From positions 326,277 through 390,276 of the forward strand of contig NZ_PPXC01000003.1 in assembly GCF_002909445.1 (NCBI RefSeq): 64,000 nucleotides of DNA. The letters are read 5' to 3'. How positions within the stretch are numbered: the first letter of the stretch is position 1; each line of letters starts with the position of its first letter. Made by a program: the position numbers and the translations under genes. Under the pieces are notes generated by a model. It did no database searches, had not been told where the DNA came from, and saw only the letters and a list, made by a program, of their open reading frames with translations. This document shows positions 35,162-44,283 of this stretch, piece by piece. The DNA comes from Arthrobacter glacialis. GTDB taxonomy: Bacteria; Actinomycetota; Actinomycetes; Actinomycetales; Micrococcaceae.

Positions 35162-37180
35162 ATGTTTTCACGGTTGAAGGTATTTTCTCCATTTCTAGCA
35201 GCATTGGCATTGCTGGCTTTCCTGCTGGTCCCCGCCGGGATTGCCCAGGCTGAACCCCCTGTGAGCATTCCGGCGGGCACGTTCATCGTTGACAACGCCA
35301 ATGTGCTGGGCAATGACAAGGCAAAGGTCCAATCCGCCATTGACAAGCTGGCCCAAGACCACGGACTGACGTTCTTTGTTGTGTACGTGGACTCCTTTGA
35401 CAGCCTCAGCGGCGAGGCCTGGGGCACCGAGGTGGCCAACACCAAGCAGATGGGCGCCAACGACGCCCTGCTGGTGGTGGCCGTCAAGGACAGGAAATAT
35501 GCACTCCTGGCTGACAAATCAGTGATTCCTGACGACAAGAACCAAAACATTCAAGCCAGCGCCATCAAGCCCCAGCTGGCAGCCAGCAATTGGGCGCAGG
35601 CAGCCATTGATGCAGCGGGCGCCTTGGGCGACGCCGCCGGCGGCGGCAAGGGCAACGTCCCGGACCCCACTGGCGGCCTGGTGGCCCTGGGCATTGGCGG
35701 CGTCGTGGTGGTTGGCGGCGCGGGCACGGCCCTGTACATTCGCAACAAACGCAAGAAGGCGGCCGCTGAGGCCACTGCCCAAGGCTTCGGGCCCGACGGG
35801 AAACCCCTGGATCCCCATGCCGGCATGTCCATTGCCGAGCTGAGGTCAAAGGCCGGATCGCTGTTGATTGCCGCCGACGACGCCATCAACACCAGTGAGC
35901 ACGAAATTGGTTTCGCCCAGGCATCGTACGGCGATGAGGCCGTCAAACCCTTCCAGGCTGCCTTGGACAGCGCCAAGGCGCACCTCTCCGAGTCCTTCAA
36001 GCTCCAGCAGCAACTCGATGATGAAATTCCCGACACCATAGAGCAGCAGCGGCAGTGGTTGGGTGAAATCATCAGGCGCAGCGAAGATGCCAATGCGGCC
36101 TTGAACGCCGAAAAGGCCGCCTTTGACGAATTACGTGAGCTGGAGCGAACTGCACCAGCGGTGCTGAGCAGCATCCGCACCCAAGCCGGGGAGGCCAGAA
36201 CAGCTGTGGCATCGGCTGAACAAAAATTGGCCGCCCTGACCGCGCAATATTCCGATTCGGCTGTGGCCCCGGTGCGGGACAATGTGGCACAGGCCAAGGA
36301 GCGCCTTGATTTTGTGGACACGGCGGCCACCGACGCTGACGCCAAGCTTGCGGCCGGGCAGAGCGCTGCTGCAGCCGTTTCCGTGAAAGCTGCGGAGGAA
36401 AGTCTGTTGCAGTCAGGTGTTTTGCTTGAGGCAATCACCAAAACTGAGGCAGCCATAAGGGACGCCGCAAAGACGCTGGAAACGGCCCTTCCGGCAGCCC
36501 TAAGCGACCTGGAGCAAGCCAGGGCCATGGTGGGAACCCAGGAATTTGCCCGCTACGCCCCCACCGTCCAAGCGGCGGAGGGAGTTCTCAACGATGTGCG
36601 CAGGCAAAAGGCAAGCGGGAAGCCCGATCCGCTCGCCATGATGACTGCCGTAGAATCTGCCCACGGCCAGCTCGATGAGTTGCTGACTGGCATCCGCGAC
36701 CAACAGCAGCAATCCTTGCGGGCCCAGGCAGCCCTGCAACAAACCCTGGCTGGCGCACAAGCCACGATCGCCACAGCCAAGGACTTTATTGCAGCCCGCC
36801 GTGGAGGTGTTGGATCCGCTGCCCGGACACGATTGTCCGAGGCTGAGCGAAACTTTGACTACGCACTCTCCATTTCTGAATCGGACCCCAGCAACGCCTT
36901 GACCTACGCACAACAGGCCCAGGAACTGGCCAAACAAGCCATCCAATACGCCCAAAATGACGTTGACAGTTTTAGTGGCGGCGGTCGTGGAGGTGGCGGT
37001 GGTTCCATGGGCGGCGGCATGGGCGGGGCAATTCTTGGCGGCATCATTGGTGGCTTGCTCTCCGGCGGAGGCGGCGGCGGTTTTGGCGGTGGCGGGTTCG
37101 GTGGTGGAGGCGGCGGCGGGTTCGGTGGAGGCGGTGGAGGCGGCGGTGGCGGCTTCGGTGGAAGCGGCGGCAACTTCTAG
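35162..37180 (+). CDS. TPM (YgcG) domain membrane protein with coiled coils and Gly-rich tail
   Basis: The 672-residue protein has a signal peptide and a TPM domain at about 33-155 with VDNANVLG, FFVVYVDSFD and DALLVVAVKDRKYALLAD. A membrane helix at about 175-197 is followed by a ~380-residue Ala/Gln/Glu-rich region predicted to form long coiled coils. A Gly/Phe-rich tail of about 60 residues closes it. TPM proteins have been tied to photosystem repair in plants; the bacterial role is unclear. It precedes pspA on the same strand and faces htrA, so it probably acts in envelope maintenance. Confidence 0.88.
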   Translation: MFSRLKVFSPFLAALALLAFLLVPAGIAQAEPPVSIPAGTFIVDNANVLGNDKAKVQSAIDKLAQDHGLTFFVVYVDSFDSLSGEAWGTEVANTKQMGANDALLVVAVKDRKYALLADKSVIPDDKNQNIQASAIKPQLAASNWAQAAIDAAGALGDAAGGGKGNVPDPTGGLVALGIGGVVVVGGAGTALYIRNKRKKAAAEATAQGFGPDGKPLDPHAGMSIAELRSKAGSLLIAADDAINTSEHEIGFAQASYGDEAVKPFQAALDSAKAHLSESFKLQQQLDDEIPDTIEQQRQWLGEIIRRSEDANAALNAEKAAFDELRELERTAPAVLSSIRTQAGEARTAVASAEQKLAALTAQYSDSAVAPVRDNVAQAKERLDFVDTAATDADAKLAAGQSAAAAVSVKAAEESLLQSGVLLEAITKTEAAIRDAAKTLETALPAALSDLEQARAMVGTQEFARYAPTVQAAEGVLNDVRRQKASGKPDPLAMMTAVESAHGQLDELLTGIRDQQQQSLRAQAALQQTLAGAQATIATAKDFIAARRGGVGSAARTRLSEAERNFDYALSISESDPSNALTYAQQAQELAKQAIQYAQNDVDSFSGGGRGGGGGSMGGGMGGAILGGIIGGLLSGGGGGGFGGGGFGGGGGGGFGGGGGGGGGGFGGSGGNF

Positions 37181-37394
37181 CCTGCCCCCGCCCCTTGCAG
37201 GGTTTGCCCACCGCGCAACACTACGGGCGGCACCGGCTGGGGAATCCGGCGTCGTGCCATGATGGCATTGCACTGGAGAGTAACTTGTGGCAAGAATGAG
37301 GGAAGGCACCATAGGCTCGAATCTTTACCGGGCACTTCTGGCACGACCTGTTCACGTTTTATTGGATGTACAACAGCACAATAAGGGGAAAAGA

Positions 37395-38171
37395 ATGGCA
37401 AAGCAGTCAATTTTTGGTCGGATCGCACAGCTGGCCAAGGCCAACATTAATGCGTTGCTGGATTCGGCTGAAGATCCGCAGAAGATGCTTGACCAGATGG
37501 TGCGCGACTACAAGGCCAACATCACCGAAGCTCAAGGCGCTGTTGCCCAGACCATTGGCAACCTGCGCATGCTCGAAGACGACTACAACGAGGACGTCAA
37601 GGCTTCCCAGGACTGGGGCTCGAAGGCACTCGCCGCCAGCCGAAAGGCCGACGAATTCCGTGGCGCCGGCAATGCAACCGACGCGCAGAAGTTCGACAAT
37701 CTGGCAAAGGTTGCCCTGCAGCGCCAAATCACCGCCGAGAACGAGGCCCGCTCCGCAGAGCCCACCATCGCCGCCCAGAACGAGGTTGTGGACAAGCTCA
37801 AGACCGGCCTGACCCAAATGGAGGGCAAGCTCAACGAGCTGGCCAACAAGCGCAACGAGCTCATTGCCCGGTCCAAGACTGCCGCCGCTCAGACCCAGGT
37901 CAACGATGCGCTCAAGAGCATCGACATCATGGATCCCACCAGCGAAGTCAGCCGCTTCGAAGAGAAGATTCGTCGGGAAGAATCTAAAGTCCGCGGACAG
38001 AATGAGCTTGCCGCTTCCAGCCTGGACGCCCAGTTCAACTCCCTGGAGGACTTGGGTGAGCAGACAGAGGTGGAAGCCCGTCTGGCAGCCCTGAAGGCTG
38101 GCGGCACACCGACGGCGGCCGCGATTGCGGCCCCCACAAAACTGGACGAGTCGGAGTTCGACAACCTCTAG
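37395..38171 (+). CDS. pspA: Phage shock protein A (PspA/IM30 family)
   Basis: PspA-family proteins bind and stabilise stressed membranes. The 258-residue protein is almost wholly coiled coil. It starts IFGRIAQLAKANINALLDSAEDPQKMLDQMVRDY, the family's N-terminal amphipathic helix and hairpin (residues 6-40), and has MDPTSEVSRFEEKIRREE near 190. A short Ala/Thr tail ends SEFDNL. ATG 37395 follows AAGGGGAAAAGA. It has a strong terminator after it. Confidence 0.92.
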   Translation: MAKQSIFGRIAQLAKANINALLDSAEDPQKMLDQMVRDYKANITEAQGAVAQTIGNLRMLEDDYNEDVKASQDWGSKALAASRKADEFRGAGNATDAQKFDNLAKVALQRQITAENEARSAEPTIAAQNEVVDKLKTGLTQMEGKLNELANKRNELIARSKTAAAQTQVNDALKSIDIMDPTSEVSRFEEKIRREESKVRGQNELAASSLDAQFNSLEDLGEQTEVEARLAALKAGGTPTAAAIAAPTKLDESEFDNL

Positions 38172-38181
38172 GCAGCGCGAA

Positions 38182-38218
38182 GGGGGCCGCATCGCTAGGC
38201 GATGTGGCCCCCTTTTTT
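38182..38218 (+). terminator. Rho-independent terminator of pspA
   Basis: GGGGGCCGCATCGC pairs with GCGATGTGGCCCCC (one wobble) around a TAG loop, followed by TTTTTT. It also stands at the end of the converging aldo-keto reductase gene. Confidence 0.93.
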
Positions 38219-38222
38219 GTTG

Positions 38223-39071
38223 TTAGAGCTGGGTGAATGCTGCCAGGGCCGGGTCCGCGCCAATGCGCGTGCCGGACTCCAGCGCCGAGATCCGGGCCAA
38301 ATCCGGGCCACTGAGCTTGATCTGTGCAGCAGCCAGGTTTTCACGCATGCGCTCCGGCGAGACAGTTTTGGGGATCACAATATTGCCCAGACCCAGGTGC
38401 CAGGCCAGCACCACTTGAGCGGGCGTAGCGCCGTACTGGGCCGCCAGCTCGGCAACAACCTGGTTCTCAAGGTCGCGACCCTGGCCCAGCGGGCTGTAAG
38501 CCTCAACGGCCATGCCATGGCTGCGGCTCTTCTGCGCCAGCCCGGCCTGTTGAAAGGTGGGGTGCGCCTCGATCTGGTTCACGGCCGGGATCACCGTTGA
38601 CTTGGACAACAGCTCATCAAGATGCTCCGGCAGGAAATTGGAAACCCCAATCGCGCGGATGAGGCCCTGAGCATAGAGAGATTCAAGCTCCTTCCAAGCC
38701 TGGGTGAACAGACCCTGCGAGGGCACTGGCCAGTGGATCAGGTACAGGTCAACCCAGTCCACGCCGAGCGCCTTCCGGCTGGCCTCGAAGGCTGCGCGCG
38801 GACTGCCCTGTTCCCCGTTGCGCAGCTTGGTGGTGATGAACAGATCTTCACGGGCCAGTCCTGAATGGGCAATGGCCGCACCAACACCGGACTCGTTGCG
38901 GTACGCCGCGGCCGTGTCAATGTGCCGGTAGCCCGCGTCCAGGGCTTGCGTGACGGCCACCCGGGTTTCTTCCGGCGGTATTTGGAAGACACCGAAGCCG
39001 AGCTGCGGGATGGTCACCCCGTTGTTCAGGGTCAGCTCCGGAATGGCGGCGATGTTTTTATATTCAGTCAC
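38223..39071 (-). CDS. Aldo/keto reductase
   Basis: The 282-residue protein is a TIM-barrel NADPH oxidoreductase of the 2,5-diketo-gluconate reductase type. It shows DTAAAYRNESGVG with catalytic Tyr, FITTKL with Lys, and YLIHWPVP with His. The C-terminal cofactor segment reads VIPKTVSPERMREN. The physiological carbonyl substrate is unknown. GTG 39071 follows AAAGGA. The gene is divergent from an XRE-family regulator, which may control it. Confidence 0.9.
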   Translation of the reverse strand: MTEYKNIAAIPELTLNNGVTIPQLGFGVFQIPPEETRVAVTQALDAGYRHIDTAAAYRNESGVGAAIAHSGLAREDLFITTKLRNGEQGSPRAAFEASRKALGVDWVDLYLIHWPVPSQGLFTQAWKELESLYAQGLIRAIGVSNFLPEHLDELLSKSTVIPAVNQIEAHPTFQQAGLAQKSRSHGMAVEAYSPLGQGRDLENQVVAELAAQYGATPAQVVLAWHLGLGNIVIPKTVSPERMRENLAAAQIKLSGPDLARISALESGTRIGADPALAAFTQL

Positions 39072-39234
39072 GAGAGTGGTTCCTTTCCTTCACATTTCTT
39101 CAACCGTGCGGTTTTTAACAGCCTATGCCCGCATGCCCGGCGCAGGCGGCGCCGGGGGTGTGTGAAACCATCCTAGGACCAGCAGGCCTACCCTGGTGCT
39201 AGATTGCGCCTGCTGGCCGGGGCAGAATGGGTGC

Positions 39235-40110
39235 ATGGGTCAAAGCATTGAATTCGGCAGGTTCCTCTCCGCCATGCGGTCCCGGCTGCAGCCGGAGCCG
39301 GGGGCCAACCTCACAAGCCGCCGTGTTCCGGGGTTGCGCCGCGAGGAGGTGGCCCGGCTGGCGGACGTGTCCACCGACTACTACACGCGGCTTGAGCAGG
39401 GCCGCAACATCCACCCGTCCCGCTCCGTGCTGACGTCGGTGGCCCGCGCCCTGCAATTGAACGACGCCGAATCCGCCCACATGTTCGACCTCCTGGAGAA
39501 CTGTGGAGGGCAGGCCACCAACCCGCCCCCGGCCCAGCGGGTGCGCGCCTCGATGCGCCAGCTGTTGGACGCGGTGGGTGACGTGCCCGCCGTCGTGCTG
39601 GGACGGCGAACTGACGTGCTGGCGAGCAACCGCATGGCCCGCCTGCTCTTTGCCGACTTCCCCGCCATGGCGCGGGAGCAGCGCAACTACACGCGGTGGA
39701 TCATGCTTGACCCGGCCGCACGGGTCCTGTTCCGGGACTGGCACGCGGCAGCCTCGGATGCCGTGGCCACGTTGCGTGCCGACATTGGCCGGCACCCGGG
39801 AGACCCCGCGGCCACGGCGCTCGTGGGCGAACTTGCCGTCAACAGTGAGGAATTCCGCCAGTGGTGGGCGCGGCACACGGTGACCCGCAAATCCTCCGGC
39901 ACCCTGGGCCTGCACCACGGCGTGGTGGGGGACGTGGACATTGACTTTGAGCACCTGTTATTACCCGACGATCCCGACCAGAGCCTGCGCATCTACACGG
40001 CCAAGAACGGCTCCCCCACCCTGGACGCACTCAAACTGCTCTCCTCGTGGGGCGAGAGTTCCACACCCTTGAGCCATCCGCTTTCCAACTCCAGCGAAGG
40101 AACCACCTGA
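39235..40110 (+). CDS. XRE-family HTH regulator with MmyB-like ligand domain
   Basis: The 291-residue protein has an N-terminal helix-turn-helix at about 8-70 with RVPGLRREEVARLADVSTDYYTRLEQGR. A MmyB-like putative ligand-binding domain follows, containing VLGRRTDVLASNRMARLLFADFP. These regulators usually repress a nearby oxidoreductase gene. Here one aldo-keto reductase is divergent and another starts 2 bases after its stop. ATG 39235 was chosen at the beginning of the HTH. Confidence 0.9.
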   Translation: MGQSIEFGRFLSAMRSRLQPEPGANLTSRRVPGLRREEVARLADVSTDYYTRLEQGRNIHPSRSVLTSVARALQLNDAESAHMFDLLENCGGQATNPPPAQRVRASMRQLLDAVGDVPAVVLGRRTDVLASNRMARLLFADFPAMAREQRNYTRWIMLDPAARVLFRDWHAAASDAVATLRADIGRHPGDPAATALVGELAVNSEEFRQWWARHTVTRKSSGTLGLHHGVVGDVDIDFEHLLLPDDPDQSLRIYTAKNGSPTLDALKLLSSWGESSTPLSHPLSNSSEGTT

Positions 40111-40112
40111 GC

Positions 40113-41084
40113 ATGTTGTACTCACATTTGGGCCGCAGCGGCCTGTCAGTATCCAAGCTGTGCCTGGGCACCATGAATTTTGGTCCGCACACCGAGGAAG
40201 CCGACGCCCACGCCATCATGGATCAGGCGCACGGGGCCGGGCTGAACTTCTTTGACACGGCCAACGCCTACGGCGGCTCCGGGCGCCGCGGCTGGACCGA
40301 GGAGATCCTTGGCCGCTGGTTTGCCCAGGGCGGCGGGCGGCGTGAACGGACGGTGCTGGCCACCAAACTGTACGGCGACATGGGCGATTGGCCCAATGAG
40401 GGAAAACTGTCCGCGCTGAACATCCGCCGAGCCCTGGATGCAAGTCTCAAGCGGATGCAAACCGACCACATTGACCTGTACCAATTTCACCACGTGGACA
40501 GGGACACACCGTGGGATGAGATTTGGCAGGCCATGGATGTTGCCATCCAACAGGGCAAAGTCCTGTACGCGGGCAGTTCCAACTTTGCCGGCTGGCACCT
40601 GGCCGCGGCGCAGGAGGCTGCGGCGCGCCGCCCCATCACGGGCCTGGTCAGCGAGCAGTCCATCTACAACTTGTTGCAGCGCAGCGTGGAACGGGAGGTC
40701 ATTCCGGCCGCCGAGCACTACGGGCTGGGCCTGCTCCCGTGGTCGCCCCTGCACGGCGGATTGCTGGGCGGGGTGTTGCAAAAGGAGTCCGACGGCGTAC
40801 GCAGGTTAGCGGGCCGCGCCGCCGAGGCATTGGAGAAGTCACGTGACGCCATTGCCGCCTTTGAATCGTTTGCGGCGGAACTGGGCCATGCCCCAGGAGA
40901 CGTGGCGCTCGCGTGGCTGCTGCACCAACCGGCCGTGACGGCACCCATCATTGGGCCACGCACCTCCGCCCAGCTGGATGCCGGCCTGCGGGCCCTGGAG
41001 GTTTCCCTGGACGCGGCAGCCCTGGCCCGGCTCGATGAAATCTTCCCCGGCCCCAAGACGGCGCCGGAGGACTACGCGTGGTGA
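40113..41084 (+). CDS. Aldo/keto reductase (second copy, YghZ/potassium-channel-beta type)
   Basis: The 323-residue NADPH oxidoreductase shows LGTMNFGPHTEE, FFDTANAYGG with catalytic Tyr, VLATKLYG with Lys and IDLYQFHHVD with His. The later LPWSPLHGGLLGG and the cofactor segment with APIIGPRTSAQLDAGL are also typical. It starts 2 bases after the XRE regulator stop, with GAAGGA upstream, and overlaps the next gene by 7 bp. A regulator-reductase-epimerase operon is likely. Substrate unknown. Confidence 0.9.
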   Translation: MLYSHLGRSGLSVSKLCLGTMNFGPHTEEADAHAIMDQAHGAGLNFFDTANAYGGSGRRGWTEEILGRWFAQGGGRRERTVLATKLYGDMGDWPNEGKLSALNIRRALDASLKRMQTDHIDLYQFHHVDRDTPWDEIWQAMDVAIQQGKVLYAGSSNFAGWHLAAAQEAAARRPITGLVSEQSIYNLLQRSVEREVIPAAEHYGLGLLPWSPLHGGLLGGVLQKESDGVRRLAGRAAEALEKSRDAIAAFESFAAELGHAPGDVALAWLLHQPAVTAPIIGPRTSAQLDAGLRALEVSLDAAALARLDEIFPGPKTAPEDYAW

Positions 41085-42085
41085 CCCTGGCCGGCGGCCC
41101 TGCAGTGCCCGGTCCCCGTGTCTTGTTCATGGGCGGCACGGGAATCATCAGCTCGCACGCCGTGGCCCTCGCCGTGGCACAGGGATTCACGGTGACGGTG
41201 CTCAACCGGGCGGCGAGTTCCGTGCGTCCGGTGCCGGCCGGCGTCGAGCTGCTGGTGGCTGATGCCCGGGACACCGCGGCCGTTGCCGCAGCCTTGGGCA
41301 CCCGGACTTTCGACGTTGTTGCCGACTTCATTACGTACCTGCCGGAGCAGGCACGGGCTGCCGTGGAAATGTTCCGTGGCCGGACCGGGCAGTACTTGTT
41401 CATCAGCACCGCATCGGCCTACCAGAAACCGCCGGCCCGCCTTCCCATCACCGAATCGACGCCGCTGCGAAACTCCTACTGGCAGTATTCACGGGACAAG
41501 ATTGCCTGCGAGGACGTTTTCACGGCGGCGTACCGGGAGGACGGATTCCCGGTCACCATGGTGCGGCCGTCCTCCACCTACGACCACACCAGGCTGCCGC
41601 TGCTTTTTGGCTGGACGGATGTGCACCGCATGCGCGAAGGCTTGCCGGTGGTGGTGCACGGTGACGGCACCACTCCGTGGACCCTGACGCATGCTGCGGA
41701 CTTCGCTGTGGGCTTTGTGGGGCTGTTCGGCCTCCCCGTGGCCGGCGAAGCATTCACCATCACCTCCGACGACGTGCTGCTGTGGGACGCCGTGTACCGC
41801 AGTGTGGCGGCGGCCGCCGGCGCGCCTGAACCCCAGCTGGTGCATGTGGCCAGCGACCGCATTGCCGGCCTCGCACCGGAGCTGGGGCCGGGGCTGCTGG
41901 GCGACAAGTCCCATCCGGCCATCTTCGACAACGCCAGGATCAAGTCCCTTGTACCGTCTTTCACCACCCGGACCCGCTTCGCCGATGCCGTCCGGGCGAC
42001 CCTGGCATGGCATGACGCGCACCCTGAAGCCCGTGTGGTTAGCCAGGAATTCATGGCGCTCTCGGACAGGCTGGCAGGGTTGTAG
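41078..42085 (+). CDS. NAD-dependent epimerase/dehydratase family protein
   Basis: The 335-residue extended SDR protein has the nucleotide motif LFMGGTGIISS at 16-26. It has the segment ISTASAYQKP and the SDR pair Tyr-x3-Lys visible in YWQYSRDKIACE. The domain resembles mRNA-binding/atypical epimerase members such as those linked to sugar nucleotide changes. GTG 41078 overlaps the reductase stop by 7 bases. No sugar-nucleotide cluster is nearby, so a specific reaction cannot be assigned. Confidence 0.87.
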   Translation: MVTLAGGPAVPGPRVLFMGGTGIISSHAVALAVAQGFTVTVLNRAASSVRPVPAGVELLVADARDTAAVAAALGTRTFDVVADFITYLPEQARAAVEMFRGRTGQYLFISTASAYQKPPARLPITESTPLRNSYWQYSRDKIACEDVFTAAYREDGFPVTMVRPSSTYDHTRLPLLFGWTDVHRMREGLPVVVHGDGTTPWTLTHAADFAVGFVGLFGLPVAGEAFTITSDDVLLWDAVYRSVAAAAGAPEPQLVHVASDRIAGLAPELGPGLLGDKSHPAIFDNARIKSLVPSFTTRTRFADAVRATLAWHDAHPEARVVSQEFMALSDRLAGL

Positions 42086-42111
42086 CAGGATCCGGGCCAC
42101 GCATGAGACGA

Positions 42112-42158
42112 ATTTGCGGAGCCATTACCCCTTTCAATCCGCAAATGAGGATATAGAC
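42112..42158 (+). promoter_or_regulatory. Palindromic site and -10 box upstream of the molybdate operon
   Basis: ATTTGCGGA (42112-42120) and TCCGCAAAT (42138-42146) form a perfect 9-bp inverted repeat with a 17-base spacer. TATAGA at 42153-42158 lies eight bases before the ATG at 42166, implying leaderless initiation. The encoded HTH protein may bind the palindrome. Confidence 0.6.
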
Positions 42159-42165
42159 TGCGGTC

Positions 42166-42576
42166 ATGACTCTCATACGCGTTTCCGAGGCAGCCCGGTT
42201 CCTGGGCGTCAGTGACGACACCGTGCGCCGCTGGCTCGAGAACGGCACGCTGCACGGCAGCCAGGACCAGCAGGGCAAAATGGTGATTGACGGCGTCGAG
42301 CTGGCGGCTCTGGCGAAGAAGCAGTCCCAGCTGCCGCAGGACCCCACGGGGATCGGCAGCTCAGCCCGCAACCGCTTTGTGGGGCTGGTGACCAACATTG
42401 TCATGGACAAGGTCATGGCCCAGGTGGAACTTCAATGCGGCCCGTTCCGGGTGGTCTCCCTCATGAGCAGCGAAGCTGTCAGGGACTTGAAACTTGAGCC
42501 TGGTTCAGTGGCGACGGCCGTGGTGAAATCCACCAATGTCATCCTTGAAGTGCCTCACCCAGGGAGCGAATCATGA
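42166..42576 (+). CDS. Molybdate-responsive HTH/TOBE (MopI-like) regulator
   Basis: The 136-residue protein joins a MerR/excisionase-type helix-turn-helix (residues 4-50, SEAARFLGVSDDTVRRWLENG) to one TOBE/Mop domain. The TOBE domain (about 66-131) shows SARNRFVGLVTNIVMDKVMAQVEL and TAVVKSTNVILE. The Mop fold binds molybdate or tungstate, so the protein is likely a molybdate-sensing regulator of the modABC genes that follow. Its stop overlaps the modA ATG by 4 bases. The start has no ribosome binding site and seems leaderless. Confidence 0.88.
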   Translation: MTLIRVSEAARFLGVSDDTVRRWLENGTLHGSQDQQGKMVIDGVELAALAKKQSQLPQDPTGIGSSARNRFVGLVTNIVMDKVMAQVELQCGPFRVVSLMSSEAVRDLKLEPGSVATAVVKSTNVILEVPHPGSES

Positions 42577-43448
42577 AGCTTTTCGCCATGGAATCCGCTG
42601 GCCCGAACGTTCTGGGTGCGAACCGCCTGCGCATGAGGCTGCGCCTTGGGGCAGCGGCTGCCCTGCTGGCCCTTGTCCCACTGGCCCTGGGCCTGGCCGG
42701 CTGCGCCCCGGCAGGACCGCCCGGGACAGACACAACCTCGGGGGCCGGCAGCACTCCGGTCGTCTCGGAACTTTCCGGCACCCTGAACGTCTATGCCGCT
42801 GCTTCCTTGAAGGAAACCTTCACGGAATTGGCTGCCCAGTTCCAGGCCCAGCATCCCAAGGTCGAGGTTTCTTTGAGCTTTGACGGCTCCTCCACCCTTG
42901 TCACGCAAATCAGCCAGGGCGCACCGGCGGATGTTTTCGCCTCGGCGGATACGGCGACCATGACCAAGCTCAGCGATGCCGGACTGGCCCAGGGCTCCCC
43001 TGTGGACTTTGCCAGCAACGTCCTGACCCTTGTGGTGCCGCCGGGCAATCCGGCCAACATCAACAGCTTTGCCGACGTTGCCAAGCCGGGCGTGAAACTG
43101 GTGGTTTGCGCACCCAAGGTTCCCTGCGGCGCCGCCAGCACCTCTGATGCCGCCAGTGCCGGATTGATGCTCAAGCCTGTCAGCGAGGAGCTTTCCGTGA
43201 CAGGTGTCCTGGGCAAGGTCACCTCCGGGGAGGCCGACGCCGGACTGGTCTATGTCACGGACGCCAAGGCTGCCGGAGCAAAAGTCCTGAGCATTCCCTT
43301 GGACCTGCCCAAGCCCACCGTCAACCATTACCCCATTGCCGCCGTCGAATCTTCCAAGGCAGGGCAGCTGGCACAGGGATTTATCGCCCTGGTGACGGGT
43401 GCGCAGGGGCAAAAGGTGCTCCAGGATGCCGGCTTTGGCGCCCCCTAG
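42573..43448 (+). CDS. modA: Molybdate ABC transporter substrate-binding protein
   Basis: ModA captures molybdate outside the membrane. The 291-residue lipoprotein has a signal region with lipobox LGLAGC, Cys44, and an alternative internal start at Met21. The binding domain shows [40 protein letters not shown] and [14 protein letters not shown]. It is coupled to the regulator before it and overlaps the modB frame. modA-modB-modC form a complete molybdate importer. Confidence 0.95.
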   Translation: MKLFAMESAGPNVLGANRLRMRLRLGAAAALLALVPLALGLAGCAPAGPPGTDTTSGAGSTPVVSELSGTLNVYAAASLKETFTELAAQFQAQHPKVEVSLSFDGSSTLVTQISQGAPADVFASADTATMTKLSDAGLAQGSPVDFASNVLTLVVPPGNPANINSFADVAKPGVKLVVCAPKVPCGAASTSDAASAGLMLKPVSEELSVTGVLGKVTSGEADAGLVYVTDAKAAGAKVLSIPLDLPKPTVNHYPIAAVESSKAGQLAQGFIALVTGAQGQKVLQDAGFGAP

Positions 43449-44283
43449 GCCGGCCGCTCAGCGGCGGCGTTCGTGGGGCTACACGGCAGTCCCGCGCTGG
43501 ATCTACGCGGTGGCGGCAGTCGGTGCCTTGTTCATTCTGCTGCCGCTGATGGGCATGGTGTCCCAAGTCAAGTGGGGCCAGTTTCTGGCGCTTATCAGCT
43601 CGGAGTCGTCACTGGCTGCGCTGCTTCTGAGCTTGAAGACGGCCACCGCCAGCACTTCCCTGTGCATTATTTTTGGTGTTCCCCTGGCTCTGGTGTTGGC
43701 GCGGGCGCAGTTTGTTGGGCAGCGTGTTTTGCGGGCCTTGATTTTGCTTCCCCTGGTGGTGCCGCCCGTGGTGGGTGGACTGGCGCTGCTCTACACCTTT
43801 GGTCGGCAGGGCTTGCTGGGGCAGTCCCTGCAGGTTTTGGGCATTGAGATTGCGTTTTCCACGGCCGCCGTTGTCATGGCTCAGACGTTCGTGGCCCTGC
43901 CCTTTCTGGTGCTGAGTCTGGAAGGCACGCTGCGCACGGCAGGGCAAAAGTATGAGGCGGTTGCCGCCACCCTCGGTGCACGGCCCAGCACTGTCCTGCG
44001 CCGCATCACACTGCCCCTGGTGCTGCCTGGTCTGGTCTCCGGTGCGGTGTTGGCGTTTGCCCGCAGCCTGGGTGAATTTGGTGCGACCTTGACCTTTGCG
44101 GGGAGTTTGCAGGGCGTCACCCGCACGCTTCCCTTGGAGATATACCTGCAGCGAGAAACGGATCCGGAGGCTGCTGTGGCCCTGTCCTTCCTGCTCATCG
44201 CCGTGGCCGCCGTTGTGGTGACTGTGACCTACCGCGTGCCGAAATCACCGCTTCGCGCGCTGCTGGCCGGGCCGGCGTCATGA
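43426..44283 (+). CDS. modB: Molybdate ABC transporter permease
   Basis: The 285-residue inner-membrane permease has about six helices. Its EAA loop [22 protein letters not shown] is the contact site for ModC (residues split as [10 protein letters not shown] and LRRITLPL). It starts inside the end of modA: ATG 43426 is seven bases after AAAAGG and overlaps the modA stop by 23 bases. A GTG at 43399 is an alternative. It overlaps modC by ATGA. Confidence 0.93.
   Translation: MPALAPPRPAAQRRRSWGYTAVPRWIYAVAAVGALFILLPLMGMVSQVKWGQFLALISSESSLAALLLSLKTATASTSLCIIFGVPLALVLARAQFVGQRVLRALILLPLVVPPVVGGLALLYTFGRQGLLGQSLQVLGIEIAFSTAAVVMAQTFVALPFLVLSLEGTLRTAGQKYEAVAATLGARPSTVLRRITLPLVLPGLVSGAVLAFARSLGEFGATLTFAGSLQGVTRTLPLEIYLQRETDPEAAVALSFLLIAVAAVVVTVTYRVPKSPLRALLAGPAS

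Noticed and set aside
36960-37180. Gly-rich repeats at the end of the TPM gene as a possible DNA repeat element
   Set aside because: They are in-frame codons for a Gly/Phe tail common to this family, not a mobile or CRISPR repeat.
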